Positions 47,352 through 59,136 of a stretch of 64,000 nucleotides of DNA are shown piece by piece. Source of the DNA: Symbiodinium natans (lineage: Eukaryota; Sar; Dinophyceae; Suessiales; Symbiodiniaceae); assembly GCA_905221605.1 (NCBI GenBank), contig CAJNDS010000347.1:470001-534000 (forward strand), in the 5' to 3' direction. The number at the start of each line of letters is the position of its first letter. The first letter of the stretch is position 1. The position numbers and the translations under genes are program-made. The notes beneath the pieces are model-generated. The model saw only the letters and a list, made by a program, of their open reading frames with translations. It was not told the DNA's origin and did no database searches.

Positions 47352-47495
47352 CTTGCTCAGGGGGAGAAGTCAGCTTTCTGCCTTGCTAAGGGGAATTTTA
47401 TTGGCGGTTAGCTTTGTGGCTTGCCCGGGGGGGGGGAATTTTATTGGAAGTCGGCTTTTGAAGGGGGAATTTTTTGGAAGTTAGCTAACGGGGAA
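47352..47495. repeat. 40-bp satellite, family A (right part)
   Basis: Three to four units with GAATTTTATTGGAAGTCGGC and GTTAGCTTTGTGGCTTGC, the same family as 37985-38965. Confidence 0.9.
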
Positions 47496-48544
47496 ACCCC
47501 AAAACCAAGACTTGGTTTAAGCAAAGCGTGCAAAGTTGCAGGTGAACAGGACATCGCAACTCAGCATCCCCATTGCCTTGACATGCAGATTGCGGGGAAT
47601 TTCCAGTGGACTAGCTAAGTCCTAGCGTTGCACCTGGGAAGCTGGACAACAACAGCGGAGAAACTAAAGAAACAAACAAACCCCCCAATTTTACTAGGCC
47701 AAAAGCGGGTCTCAAGGCTGGTGGCGGCGGAGATTGACTTCGTCTTAAGGTGTACGGCGCAGTCTTTTGCCCAGCCCCAGCACAAAGGATAATGACACAC
47801 CTCGTGAGGCCTCCTGAGAATTAGCCACAAAGACATAACGCTTGCACATGCAAACATTCGATTTCTTGAGGACAAGTTCTCTCTCTGTTAAGCCAACTTG
47901 CAGAGACCGAGCTCAAAGAGGAGAGCCTGGGGGCGTCATTCCCATCCACCGTGTCCAAAGCAGCCACCAAGAGGGTAACTGAGCAAACGAACGCAGAGAT
48001 GAGGTTCAAACAAGTCTCAGCGTAGCTTCTAAGAACGTGAAGATCAGGGCTCTTGCTTATGCGCAAGCTTGTCTGTCACTTAAGAACTTGAAGCCTAATC
48101 CGGGTAACTGAGCAACACGAGCACCCAAAGAGCACCGTGGTGTCCCCTCTCTGAGGCCCGGCACCCCGGCTGAGGTCGAACATGCAGACGCCCACCTCTT
48201 TCTGCTTTGTGGAAGAAACAAGAAAAAGAGCATGGAGTAGAAGTGGAGCAGAACGGAATGGAAGTACGCAGTAGCAGTGAAGCAAACTATGGAGAAGAAG
48301 TGCAGAAAGGCGACGTAGAACGGAGTAGGCATGAGGGGAAGCAGAGATGGTGCTCGCCTCCCCTTCCAAAGCACGGTCCAGGTCCAGGTACTCGATGCCT
48401 CAGAGACACTCAACGTGAAAAGAACAACACACAATGAGCATGAACAACAACGAAGCCAAAAGCACATGTCTTTCCAAAGCATTTTCCCTGCTTGTGTTTC
48501 AACATTAGGGCGTTTCGCATGCTTCTCTTCAGGTGATCTTTGCT
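47496..48544. other. Region downstream of the deadenylase
   Basis: Further 3' exons of the PARN-like gene are expected here. EYLDLDRALEG on the minus strand (about 48390-48358) is a weak candidate. No other gene or repeat is recognised. Confidence 0.35.
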
Positions 48545-49108
48545 GCTTCCTTCCAAGGCACTCTTGTAGAGGAAGAGCCGGTTCGCGCCCTCACGGACCT
48601 GTGTCGGCGATATCGCCCGGAGGTACGCGAAGAGCTGCGCGGTGACCAGGGAGTCGAAGCCGGCCTGTGAAAGAGCGTGTCTTCGGGGATTTCTTCAAGC
48701 TGTCTACATTCAGAGGACCACTTTTTGGATGTTTTTGGGCCCTTCCTTATTCCCTCCGTCCGCCGGCCTCGTGCGCCAGCTCGTTCCGGTCGGCGGGGGC
48801 CCCGTACCGGCCTTGTTGTTGGATAGCAGGCGCCACAAAAAAGCTGTGTCTCGTTTCTATGGTTTTCTTTGGCCTTGTAGGGCTTCTGTCTGTCTTCTTT
48901 GTGTGTGTGCGTGCGTGCGCGCGCATGTGCACGTGTGCCTGTCTCCCCCCTTTGTGGGCTCGCGGCTGGCGGTCTCCCCCACGAGGCGGAACTTCAAATG
49001 CGGCACGTTGCCGTTGCCGGCCAACTCTTGGTGCCTCGCCTCGCTTTTTGGGGAAGGTGCTTTCATTTCTTTTGGGGGCAACAAGAGAGACGCAGACAAA
49101 ATCAGAGA

Positions 49109-49139
<31 letters not shown>

Positions 49140-51402
49140 GACAAACAAGTAGTGTCAGTTCACAACCCCTGGCATCATCTCCGCGCCTTGGCGTCCTCTG
49201 CAAACTTTGTGAGGCCAAGACGTTTGAAGCCACCGAGGGCACCGTGAAGGTGAGCCGTGTCCACCACCTCCGGAAGTTGGTGTTGCCCTTTTATGCTTTA
49301 GAGACGTGCTTCGATTGAACTGTTTAGGGTGTTTATATGTGTTTCTGGCAGCTTGAATGGATTCAGCTTGGGGCTTGCGACCTCTCCCTCTTCGTGCCCG
49401 GCAAGTCAGGGGCACAGACGTTCCCTGCCCGCTTCTGCGGGACTTCATCCTGTTTCCATTTGTGTCCTTCCCTCCACTCCGCGGCGTGTTCGCCCACTTC
49501 AAACTTTAGCCTTGCAGAATCGCAAGTGTTTGCAAGCGTCTGGAACGCGGTGTTCACGTCTGCAAAAACGAACTCGCGAGAGCCAGAGAAATGGCCAAAA
49601 AGGCATTCCTCAATTCTTTGCTGGAGACACAGTCGCATTGGATGTTTGCCAACAGCATTGCAGTAACCACACACGTCCCTCTGTCTAGGTATGCCCTCTT
49701 CTTGGTACATGTCTTGGATCTCGGACTAGCTTTTGCCATACCATAGTTCCAGTTGTCCATGATCCCATGACCAATCATGACCCTGGGCAGCCGCTCCTTG
49801 GGCGTGCAGTGTCGGATGATCTGCGCCATCGCTCGTGGATCATTGCGCGGCAGCGGCCGACGCCTGAACCACTGCAGCGCGGTCACATGGTACACCGAAG
49901 CCACCCGCCTCCAGAAACAAATGCAGTCAAAATGTTGTGTTAAGCCGGCTGCTCGAAGGCCGCAAGCAGAAAGAAGAGGTCCAGTGGGCAGTGCACCACC
50001 TGTACGTCTCAGCTGCTGCCGCGATCTTCTTTAAGGAGTCCAAAGCTGGTCTTTTACCAAGTAGGGGCCCGGCGAAGGGTAGCTGCCGAGCACAGAGAGC
50101 TTTCCACAGCCGCAGGAGGCCAACCTCGGCTGCCAGCAGCCAAAAAGGGCTCCCCTTGAGAGGGGCACGCAAGAGAATATCTCAACGCCTCATGATTCCC
50201 GCAAAGAACGACCTCTACCCCATAAGGGGGACCTTGTCGTCCACCATGCCACGGGATCCGTAGTACTTCCTGTAGCGCCGCTCGTCCTGTGAGCCAAACG
50301 TGAATGAGAGGCAGGAAGACAAGCTCGGACATCATACCAACCCAAAGCCGGTCCATTTTGCAGAGGACGTTCCATGTGACTCAACATCTGATACGCACGG
50401 GGAACTTCGGAAAGACTGGGGGACCTCTCGGCTCATGTAGGGGATTCCGTCGCGAATCCACGTGTTGAAGTCCACGTTGTTCCGCGCGTTAAACTGCAGG
50501 GCAGAAGCCTGCGTCGCCGCAGGTCACAAGTACCCGATGCCCAGGTCCTACAGCTTTATTGCCTCATTGCATGCCTGCAGCATGCTCAAGCGGCACCTGA
50601 CAGAAGAAGCCTTGGTCACGTCCAATTAGGTCGTTGCCAGCCTGCGAGCATGAGGATAGGAAAGCGAAGCAGGCAAGATCACGATTTCACGAATCGATTT
50701 GCCACATTGCCGCTTGGCGGCATAAGGAAATGCGAAGAGGTTGTAGCTTGCAAAGTTGAGGATGTCCTCCCGAGCACTCCGCTCCTGGCCTCACAAAGAG
50801 CACAGCTGCGGGCCCCCCGAGAGTGAGTGGCCCCCGGCTGTGCTCTCCGAGGATGTGCCATCTCTCCGAGAGAAAGCTCGTGCTCTCCCTGCGGGGAGAA
50901 ATCTGAGCTGAGCTGAGAGCTGACCAGCGTCAAGCCCAGCTGGATCAGCGTGTACCTCTCAGCCATAAAGACGCCGTGGCCACAACCAAAGCAAGGCTTC
51001 CTGTCCCAATGGCTGTGCCACACATGTTATGTTTGCATGCAAGCGTCCGCTCGGCAATCCGGCAATGCCGGTCAAGGCGAGACAACGCCGAGTCATCGAA
51101 GGAATCGATCTCCCCCTCTGCAGAGGCAGCTGCAAATCCGAAAAGCTCTGCCACAGGGTGGAGTACAAGAGTTGCTCTGAAGCGTAGCTGCTTCCCTTAG
51201 AGATTCGGCGCAATCTTGGCCCAAGAACAGACAAACAGAAACACGAAGGTGGGTTGCCAGCAGTGGATAGCGGTTCTGGTCGAGTGGCCTGCCTACACTT
51301 CGCAAAACACCTTGCCTCGAGGTCGACGCCCGTGAGCTCTGTGTCGATTGCCACGAAGTCCGCGTTAGGCAGCCGGCTCTCAAAGTCCGACAGGACCTCC
51401 AC
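48545..51402 (-). CDS. PARN: PARN-like poly(A)-specific ribonuclease (DEDD deadenylase), partial
   Basis: The product should shorten mRNA poly(A) tails 3' to 5'. Minus-strand exons in family order: about 51402-51309 (ADFVAIDTELTGVDLE, first catalytic Asp and Glu), about 50970-50910 (ERYTLIQLGLTL), about 50766-50690 (FASYNLFAFP), 50508-50425 (NNVDFNTWIRDGIPYMSRE), 50286-50233 (DERRYRKYYGSRGMVDDK), 50124-50074 (VGLLRLWKALCARQLPF), about 50001-49950 (VVHCPLDLFFLLAAFE, next catalytic Asp), about 49867-49790 (RPLPRNDPRAMAQII), about 49040-48950 (PHLKFRLVGE) and 48664 to about 48545 (AGFDSLVTAQLFAYLRAI, last catalytic Asp, then NRLFLYK). The blocks follow the PARN pattern, including DFN...R.GIPY and HxxxD. 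Unlike animal PARN, exons 50286-50233 and 50124-50074 lie close together, leaving little room for the R3H domain. The catalytic His exon, start and 3' end are unresolved. Confidence 0.85.
50125..50232 (-). other. PARN-like intron, GT-AG
   Basis: 108 bp, from GACAAG|GTCCCC to GCCGAG|GTTGGC, joining MVDDK to VGLLRLWKAL in phase 0. The donor again begins GTCCCC. Confidence 0.7.
50287..50424 (-). other. PARN-like intron, GT-AG
   Basis: 138 bp, from CGAGAG|GTCCCC to CTCACAG|GACGAG, joining GIPYMSRE to DERRYRKYY in phase 0. A canonical donor, but AG|G is present at both junctions. Confidence 0.8.
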
Positions 51403-52888
51403 CGAGCAAAAGGCATCTCTCCCACGGCATCTCTCTCTCCGCGTGCCTTTCGGAAGTTGTGCACGCGGCCTCAGAAGGCAAGGAAGGGTACGCTTTGGTT
51501 CTGTTGGGTCTTTGGGTTGTTGCGGAACTGTGTGGTGGTGTCAGAGGGCGCTTGAACTGTCGGAAGATGGTCTACGCGGCTACGCGCCTTCCATGCCCCC
51601 TCTGGACGGCCTTTCCTTTGGGCCTGCGGCACCATGCATTTTGACAATGCAAATGGCATTCAGAGCATTTGGGTGGGCGAGGCGGTGATGGGTCATGAGG
51701 GTTGTTACATCAAACTTGCTGCTGAAAATGCCTTCCTCACATGCGTCGCTGGGGCGTGGAAGCCAGGTGGTGCGCAGAAAAAAGTGAACGATGTTCTGTC
51801 ATGTTCTGTCACATCTGCTATCTGCTATCGTCCTGCCACTATGTTGTGTGAGAGATGCGGCAGAATTGCCTTTGGCATGTTGCTCCGAATATGTACGCGC
51901 GCCACTTCACGGCAGCCTGCTTGAGCATTCGCTCTGTATGCAGCTCGCACCGTACGCAGGGCAGCGGGGAGCGAACCATGAGCATGGGCAGCACAGGCAG
52001 CACACGCTCCTTTTCTCAGGCTCAGAACTCTGTCAGCCCTTTGCCTTTGCGTACCTCTGCGCCACACGTCCTGGACTGCACTGCTCCAGGAGCGTGTCAA
52101 GAAGGGCGTGACAGACCCACGAGCACGAACCAAACGAGCGGAACAAAGGTGAAGAACCTGAAAGAAACCTCCATACCTGAGAAAACCTCTCCACAAAAAA
52201 GAGAGAGATCCAAGGGAGAGTCGCTGCTCTCTGGCCGTCCTGGCCATCTCGGCCAAGTTCTTGGCGAGGCTTTGTATCTCCTGCAGTGTGAGAAGCTGGC
52301 GCCGCCGACTGGCATAGTCCACGCTCTTGGCCCAGTCTTCCTCGATTCTTCTGCCATCTCTATTCCACTTTGCAGGAAACTGCTGAGCTGATTCGTGAGT
52401 TGTAGAGCAAACAGGGCTCACAGGCTCACAGCTTCAACTTGCGTTCTCTCTGTGCCTCAGGGGGGAGGTAAGTGGGAGAGCGACTTCGGCATCTTCAAAA
52501 ACGTTCACCCTCACCGCAAGAAGAGCCCTCAAGTGCCTTATGCTTCATAGCCGCGCGCACTTTGAGCAAAGTATTCTCTTTTCGTGGAGGCTTTTTTGAA
52601 ACCTTAAGTAACCCCCTCAAACACCCTTACGCGACTGAGCGAGGCTCGAATTCCGCAGTCTTCTGCTGGTCGACCACACGGTCTACAAGGCGCAGGCCCG
52701 CGGCGATCTCCTTGGCCTGGGCCCACGAGTGTTGCTATGAAAGTGTTCAGGGTACAAGGGCCGTGCACGGCCGGAAGAATCAGGCCATGATGGCATCTGC
52801 ATGACCAGTGCCGCGGGCTGGCTGGTGGTGTCGGGACGGTACTCAGAAACTTTGCGGCATCCTGCAACAAGCTACAAGCGAGACCCAC

Positions 52889-52891
<3 letters not shown>
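51403..52891. other. Unassigned, upstream of the deadenylase
   Basis: An exon with the start codon of the PARN-like gene may lie here. Open frames on both strands (51825-52421 minus, 51855-52391 plus) overlap and neither is recognised. Confidence 0.3.
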
Positions 52892-52975
<84 letters not shown>

Positions 52976-53196
52976 TACATACATACATACATACATACAT
53001 ACATACATACATACACATACATACATACATACATACATACATACATACATACATACATACATACATACATACATACATACATACATACATACATACATAC
53101 ATACACACACACATACACACATACATACATACATGCATACATACATACATACACTCACTCACTCACTCACTCACTCACTCACACACACACACACAA
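52892..53196. repeat. Compound microsatellite (AC)n-(ATAC)n-(ACTC)n-(AC)n
   Basis: About 40 AC units (52892-52970), about 45 ATAC units with a few interruptions (to about 53152), about eight ACTC units, then AC again. His/Thr/Tyr frames across it are artefacts. Confidence 0.97.
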
Positions 53197-54799
53197 AACC
53201 CACGTGCTTTATGACTTCACACGCAAGCAGCCCCAAGGTCCTTGGACAGCTTCAGCCGCTCGCGAGCAGATGTGGGGCGATAGCCACTCATCAGCCTCGG
53301 ACCGTCAGTAAATCTCGCTGATAGAATGTACTCGCAGCTACTTGCAGCTGCACGCTACAGCCACACATGACAAGAACTGAAAAGACACTTTTCAGGCAAG
53401 ATACAGCTGCTCGCGCGCCTGGGCACACCGTCGAAGTGCTCAAGGGGAGAGCTTGCAGCAGGACAGCGATACTCAGAAGGCATAGCCGGGATGGCCGCGT
53501 TAGCGTTTTTAGGAAGCCCGCCTTCAGGAAATGCTTCCGGGCTTGCAGCAGCACGGCGTAGTCCCGGCTAGGCAAGTGTTGGAGAGGCGGCGAGCGGCGG
53601 CCAGCCAGCCACTCGGACTTGTAATGTCGCCTAGGTTGAGGTCTGGAAGTAGGATGCTGCAGGTTGTCTAGGTGCAGAATCTGGGGTCCACAGCCCCCCA
53701 AAAAGCCTCAACAGGATTTTGCAGAGGTGCCACTCTGGAATGCCGAATGCCAGATCGTGCAAGCCGTTGGCAACGACCTTGCGAAGGAAATGAGGAGGGA
53801 GCAGGGAACTACAAATCCACAAGCCAAAGTGTGGCCAGTCTCTCCCCTGAGAACTGAGAACTTGACGTACTTCTGGCAAATATCCTTTGGCAGGCCCTCG
53901 TCTAGCTGCAGCGTCCTGCTGGTGACCAAATTCCCACGGGCTTGTTTTTTTTGTCAGTCGCATCTCCTCCCAGCATCCATGAAGGATGAAGACGTGCTCG
54001 AGTGGGCACGAAACCCTCCCAGCGGTAGTCTCGGAAGGAGATGCTGGGCCTTGCGGAGGCAAAGTTTAAATCACTCCACGCGCAACCCGGCACTGATCCA
54101 CTGACCCCTATCGCTTTGGCCATCGATCGGGCTCAACCCGCGAAACTCACCTGCGCATCCCAAAGCTGCTGCGATGCCCAGCCCATGGCAACTCTCGCAC
54201 GGGGGTAGGTCGCTTGGGAGGGGCGTTGCTGCTGAGATTTGGGCTTCCTATAGCCACGACAAGAACGACAATCAAGCTCTGAGTTCCCAGAGTCTTTGTA
54301 TGTTTTGGCTCACTCATGAATACGAAATGCCAAGAACTCATGGGGCCAAAAGGCGAAGGCTTCAGGGGAGGACACATGCCTTCCATCAGAAGACACGCTG
54401 TCTAGAAACTCAGAAGGGCCATTTGATGTCATGGTGTCGAGACGGGTGTCCCCAATATTGGCCTCTTGAACTGTCAAGCCGGCTTGTCCTTGTTGTCAGC
54501 TTCTTCTGCAAGCTAAGGCGGAAGGGTTGGGTCTAACGGCAGATACTTCGAACCCCACAGCGCTGGGACTGCACCCCTCTTTCCCGCACACGGTCTCAAA
54601 GTCTCACCGCTGAAACCTCCAAGCAACGCCCAAGAAAGGGCGAGAGCAGAAACAGTGAATCTTCGCGTCCATCCTTCGAGCTCACGTCGCAATGCCGTTT
54701 GCGTCTCCGCATCGCTGGCTGCCCTGATGCTATCCTGGTGCTTCGGTCGAGGGGTCGTTCGTCGAGGCTTCTCATTGATATGCTTCATCAACTTCATTA
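53197..54799. other. Unassigned sequence
   Basis: Overlapping frames of about 140 codons at 53.6-54.1 kb on both strands. The minus one contains LHDLAFGIPEWHLCKILLRL and could be an exon. No family is recognised. Confidence 0.3.
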
Positions 54800-55975
54800 C
54801 TCACTTTTGGAGACCTCAGCAATCGCTTGCGCTGTCAACCAAGTCTGGAATCCAGGGGAGTCCAAAAGGAGCTCCCTCAAGGAGACCCTCGCAGCCGCTG
54901 AGGTGTAGCGGTAAAACCAAGAGTGTGGATCCCGAGTCTCGGCACGTTGGACAAGGTGCCGAGCCATGCGCAGCATCTGCAGCGGGGCATGCTCAAACCA
55001 CACTGTGCTGAGGAACATGAGGCAGCGAAAACCTGCAGCAGCAAAGGCGGCGCTGAAGGCGATATGCACAGACTCACAGACTGCTGTGAAAATCCAGGCG
55101 CACGAATCTGAAGAGACTTCAGCAGGTGCACCCAAGCCGCAGTCTCGGCGATCGAGCATGGTGGCATCAAGCTCGAGAGATGTCGGCGCCTGGGCCAGGT
55201 CGTTCATGGCGTCCCTGACCTGCCACCACCGCTGCCAGCGGCGCGTATAAAGGTCGTTGCCTGACAGATTCGGCCAGCGAACGAGCTCACGAAGACAAGA
55301 CAACCGATCCAGCCTGCGCAGACGACCACTAACGCACCACGCCCCGCGGCTGGTCGGAGGGCGACGGCCCCCAAGCCGTCCGCCATGCCCCTCAGCCCCT
55401 TGCCCCAGAACGGCTCGACGTGGGCGGGACCCAGCGTCGCCCGCGCGACGCTGCCCTGATAGTCCTGCCAGGCGACTTCATCTGACAACCCTACACGTGA
55501 ATTCGCAATTGAGAGGTCCTTCCAGCCGTTCTCCGAGTAGCAGAGGCACGAATCGGACGTGATGACGGCGGCATCCTGTGGAAGAAGAAGAGAGGGGAGA
55601 AAAAAAAAAACGTCGGTCCTCCAGATAAGGGGCCAGATGTGCGTACAGGTTGGGGAGGGACCGGGAGTTGAGGTGGTAGCCATCGCCATAGTGCGATGAA
55701 CCTAAACAAGATGCGGCTGCTACGGACACACTCCGAACCCACGCGAAGCCGGGCCTGTGCTCTGGCACTCTTCCAGCAAGTCCGCTGCCGGCTCCACACG
55801 CACCGATCCGGCACGAATCACCTGACCAGGGAGATGCACGACGCTGTCACGACGAAGCCGAACGGTGCCCCGCCGACCTCATAGATGGAGGCCATGGCGA
55901 CGAACGAAGCAAAGGCGAATGCAAACCAGGCTACAGTTCGAACCACTCTAGCATCACGAAAGGTCAGACCCTCGC
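54800..55975 (-). CDS. Predicted multi-pass membrane protein, unidentified
   Basis: Several minus-strand exons appear to form one gene. The most upstream (about 55970-55810) contains the hydrophobic AWFAFAFASFVAMASIYEVG and FGFVVTASCISLV. The second ends at 55619 with NLYAHLAPYLE. The third, from 55575, contains DAAVITSDSCLCYSENGWKD and a hydrophobic GALVVVCAGWIGCLVFV. The fourth frame (to about 54800) contains VHIAFSAAFAAAGFRCLMFL, LQMLRMARHLVQR and HSWFYRYTSAAARVSLRELL. Alternating soluble and hydrophobic blocks suggest at least four membrane spans. Joining exons 2 and 3 uses a GA donor and an unusually short 43-bp intron (55618-55576) with a T-rich tract; the other joins are not fixed. No family is recognised. 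Confidence 0.45.
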
Positions 55976-56824
55976 AGATCAAACTCAGACTGCTCCTGCA
56001 CTCCTACACACGTTCAATGCCCGAAATCCAATCCCTCGTCCTCCAGCGGCGTTAAGGTTCGGGCTCGGGAGGGCGATAAACCGAGGGCTAAATCGGAACC
56101 TTGATTTCGATTGCGACCGAGGATCTGAAGAAAAAGGAGCCCGGCGACTGTCTCATATACGGCACTGGCACGGCGTCAGCGAGAAGTGATTGCCACGTCA
56201 GTTGACGAAGCGCACACCTCAGGGGGGTGGTGATTGCCACGTCAGTAACGCAGCGCACACCGAAGAAAGTGAAGCGATTGCCACGTCAGTAACGCAGCGC
56301 ACGCTGAAGAAAAAATTTGCCGTGTCGCGCAAAGCGCGGCCTGATGAGGTGACAGCTGAGCTGACACGAGTCGCGTTTACTAGGAGCCTGAAGGCGGGTC
56401 TCATCTACGATCTAGCCGATGGCCTCAAATGAGAATCCAATTTGAGCTCTGAAAACGAGGCTGAGGTCCAAATGAAGCCTTCAGTTTCAGACCTGAAATC
56501 AGGCTGCTTTCAGCTTGGCTGGGAGTCCCGAAATAGGAACCTTTTCAGTCATCTCTAAACACGACGGAGCCGAGCCCCTCAGAACTCGCCGCCTGCCTTC
56601 CCAGACGAAACCAATCGGTGAAGTCGATGCTCTCCTAGTAGCACGAAGCGTTCGGATTCAGAGCTGAGGAAGACGCCCGCCCCCGTTGAGCACACGCGAT
56701 TAATGCGAGGAAGTCGGCCTGTCTCTGGGGTTAGGAAAGGGGGTCTTAAAGAAGAGCCGCCCTTTCTTGCAGGTAGAGATTGATCTGGGGTCAGATCACG
56801 GACGCGATCTGACGGCCGTGCGCG
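55976..56824. other. Unassigned apart from a small repeat
   Basis: Holds the 44-bp triple repeat listed separately; otherwise nothing is recognised. Confidence 0.35.
56186..56315 (+). repeat. Three 43-44-bp direct repeats with CCACGTCAGT
   Basis: GATTGCCACGTCAGT followed by ACGCAGCGCACAC-like sequence starts at about 56187, 56231 and 56275. The first copy has TTGACGAA in place of AACGCAG. The CACGTCA core resembles a bZIP site, but no role is shown. Confidence 0.85.
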
Positions 56825-57642
56825 TCAGGTTGCTGGTGCACCGCCGCTGCATCTGCCAGGAGGGCATCTTTCCTCCAAAAGCAGGGTGTCAAGCGGGGAT
56901 GGAAAACTGCCCGAAGCGGGCCTTCCAAAATCCACGACATCCATGAAGTGTTTCACCAAATCCTTGCAGAAGCAGCTACGCAGCACTGACGGGTTTGATC
57001 CCTGCAGCCTGAAGCTGCGATGCAAAAAGCCGTGCTGCACGACGGACAACGTAACTACGCCATCCACGGGAATCAAGGAATCAAGAACATTCAAGAACTC
57101 CTTCGGCCGCACAAATATCCGTGAGGCCAAACGGGTCTTGCAGACCTCGAAAGCCTCAAGACACACATGCCCGGGGCCCCCGGAGCGGTTTGAGGCAGTG
57201 CGCAGTCACTCACACTGTCACAGAGCACTGAGAGGCGAGCAGGTAAGAATTTCAGGACCTGCGGCTTCATTTGCCTGAGCGTGGCACAGGTCTCCAGCAA
57301 GTCATGTATAGCGGCTATGAGCGGCGCAACGCAAGGTCTAGGCCAGCTTTCTCCCTTGGACCCTGGATCCACTGTGTCGGCTGCCGCTTTTGATGCGCGC
57401 CGTTTGTCGTGCGCATTCCGGAAAGTCAAGCTATGTGCAGCACAGGTTGCGAGGACAAGCCCACCCATTGAAGCGGAGCAGAACACGCCAGCACCTGTTT
57501 TGAATGCGCCAGCTGCAAGACGCGGCAGCAAACATGTGCAGAACCGGCCAACCTGGTCTTGGACCTGCTCCTGGCGCGAGCATCGCGAGCCTTGGGCCTG
57601 ACAAAACTGCAGTCTAGGACTTTTTTGCACACGATCACTCAA
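56825..57642 (-). CDS. Unidentified exons
   Basis: Two overlapping minus-strand frames may belong to one gene. The upstream one (57642-57091) has AASMGGL-type hydrophobic sequence (GVFCSASMGGLVLATCAAHS) followed by VAPLIAAIHDLLETCATLRQ. The downstream one (57166-56825) has VRPKEFLNVLDSLIPVDGVV and KDLVKHFMDVVDFG. Both look protein-like, and the strand agrees with the neighbours. No family is recognised and the splice sites are unknown. Confidence 0.3.
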
Positions 57643-57789
57643 AGGCTCTTGGCTTGCAGAACCTCCAGGGCGGCTGGCGGCCCATGAGGTTCACAGCTGT
57701 CTTCCAAGTGCGCCTACACATCACACTTTTGCAGCCCTCTCCTGAAACGCCTGTCTGCAGCCTCCCTCGATTTACAAGCTCTGCAGCGC

Positions 57790-58086
57790 CTAAACCCACA
57801 CACATCTGCGCCTGCGCGACCTGAGATGCGTCCTGAGTTTCGAAACAAACTTGAAGTTCAAGGTATGGATGCCAAAAGGTGATGCGCCTCGATCCATGCA
57901 AGGCTTGTCCCTGCTGCCTTTAACATGCACACTGAGACTCCAGGGCAACCAGCTCGCCAACAACTCGAACAAGCTTGCTGAAGGGGACGGGCCCTCCACA
58001 GACATTGTCTGGAGATTGCCACCGCTGCATTCTTCCCCAACCCTTTGCCTCAGCTTCCTGCACATTTGCACGGCCCGGTGACTCAT
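57790..58086 (-). CDS. Unidentified exon
   Basis: A 98-codon minus frame containing SLFELLASWLPWSLSVHVKG and FGIHTLNFKFVSKL. Protein-like, possibly an exon of the same gene as 56825-57642. Not recognised. Confidence 0.25.
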   Translation of the reverse strand: MSHRAVQMCRKLRQRVGEECSGGNLQTMSVEGPSPSASLFELLASWLPWSLSVHVKGSRDKPCMDRGASPFGIHTLNFKFVSKLRTHLRSRRRRCVWV

Positions 58087-58706
58087 AGCCCGTCACCTGA
58101 CAACTGGACTTTCGAAGGCTTCTTCACTTCACTTACTTTCCTAGGGAAACGTGGGGAAAAGTGGGGAAGTCCGGGTCTTTGCCCTACAGTGCCTGAGCTT
58201 TGCGCTATAAGCCTGCTGCTAGCTAGTTCTTTGGAGTGTTGAGTTCGGGTTCAGCAAGTGGCAGCGATTTTACGAACAGCGTTGCTACCTGCATGCCGTT
58301 GCGCGATGTCCCTAACCGATGTCGACCAAGCATGTGCAAACGCACGGGCCGGTGGCCTGCTCAACATCATCAGCCGCTCTATTGACCTGTGGCAATCGAA
58401 TTTCGTCCACCACCCGCAGGCCAAACAATCTCTGTTTTCAAGAATTGCCACAGGTCCTTCTGAGTTTTGTGCCTCCGACACACTGTTCAAGCACAAACCT
58501 CGGAAGGCGATGCAAGAAGCCAAGAAAAACACGGACCCCCACGAATCCTAAGGTTTCGACTGGTGACATGCACCTTCTCGCCAGTCTCAGTCTCGGTCTC
58601 ACCAAGAGCACGATGGGACATTGGAATTCACGATCTGTTGTTTGGCAGGACAGCCTGAGAATGCGTGCCCCAACGACAACGCCTACAAAGAAAAACAAAA
58701 GATCAC
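58087..58706. other. Unassigned sequence
   Basis: Short frames on both strands without recognisable motifs. Confidence 0.35.
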
Positions 58707-59136
58707 TCACGCACCAGATGGCGGATAGTCAGAAAGAAGGATTGCAAACAAGCGCAATGGTGCTGCAGTTCGAGGCAGAGGCCGCTTCTTGCACGTTGAG
58801 AGCAGCTGCAACTGCCTGTCGACGCATGCCCTGGTTAACCCATCTTGCCTGCGCTCTCCGTCGTTCTTACAATGAGACCCTGCACTGGCTGAATAAGGAG
58901 CCTCTTTGACATCGCGCAGAAGATCTTCGCGAAAGGTCTTCCATTCCTGGCTTTCGTACATGCGAAAAACAGCGTCCTGTAGTATATGAGCAGTACATAA
59001 ACTGCTTTGAAATCGGGGCAAGGTCCTCCAGGAGTTCATCCTTCACGGCTTGCGTTGCCTCAGAGTGCTCGGCATTTGCCTCCGCTCTCCGGAAGCAGAG
59101 AAGAACGCGGGCAGCGTCAGGCGCAAGAAAGAACAT
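58707..59136 (-). CDS. Unidentified exons
   Basis: Minus-strand frames contain ATQAVKDELLEDLAPISKQF (to about 59010) and then DAVFRMYESQEWKTFREDLL (about 58975-58916), preceded by CTACAG|GAC, a plausible acceptor. The two read like consecutive exons of one soluble, charged protein, but the donor between them is not clear. No family is recognised. Confidence 0.3.

Noticed and set aside
52604-53311. His/Thr- and Cys/Val/Met-rich frames up to 184 codons
   Set aside because: Products of the compound AC/ATAC microsatellite.
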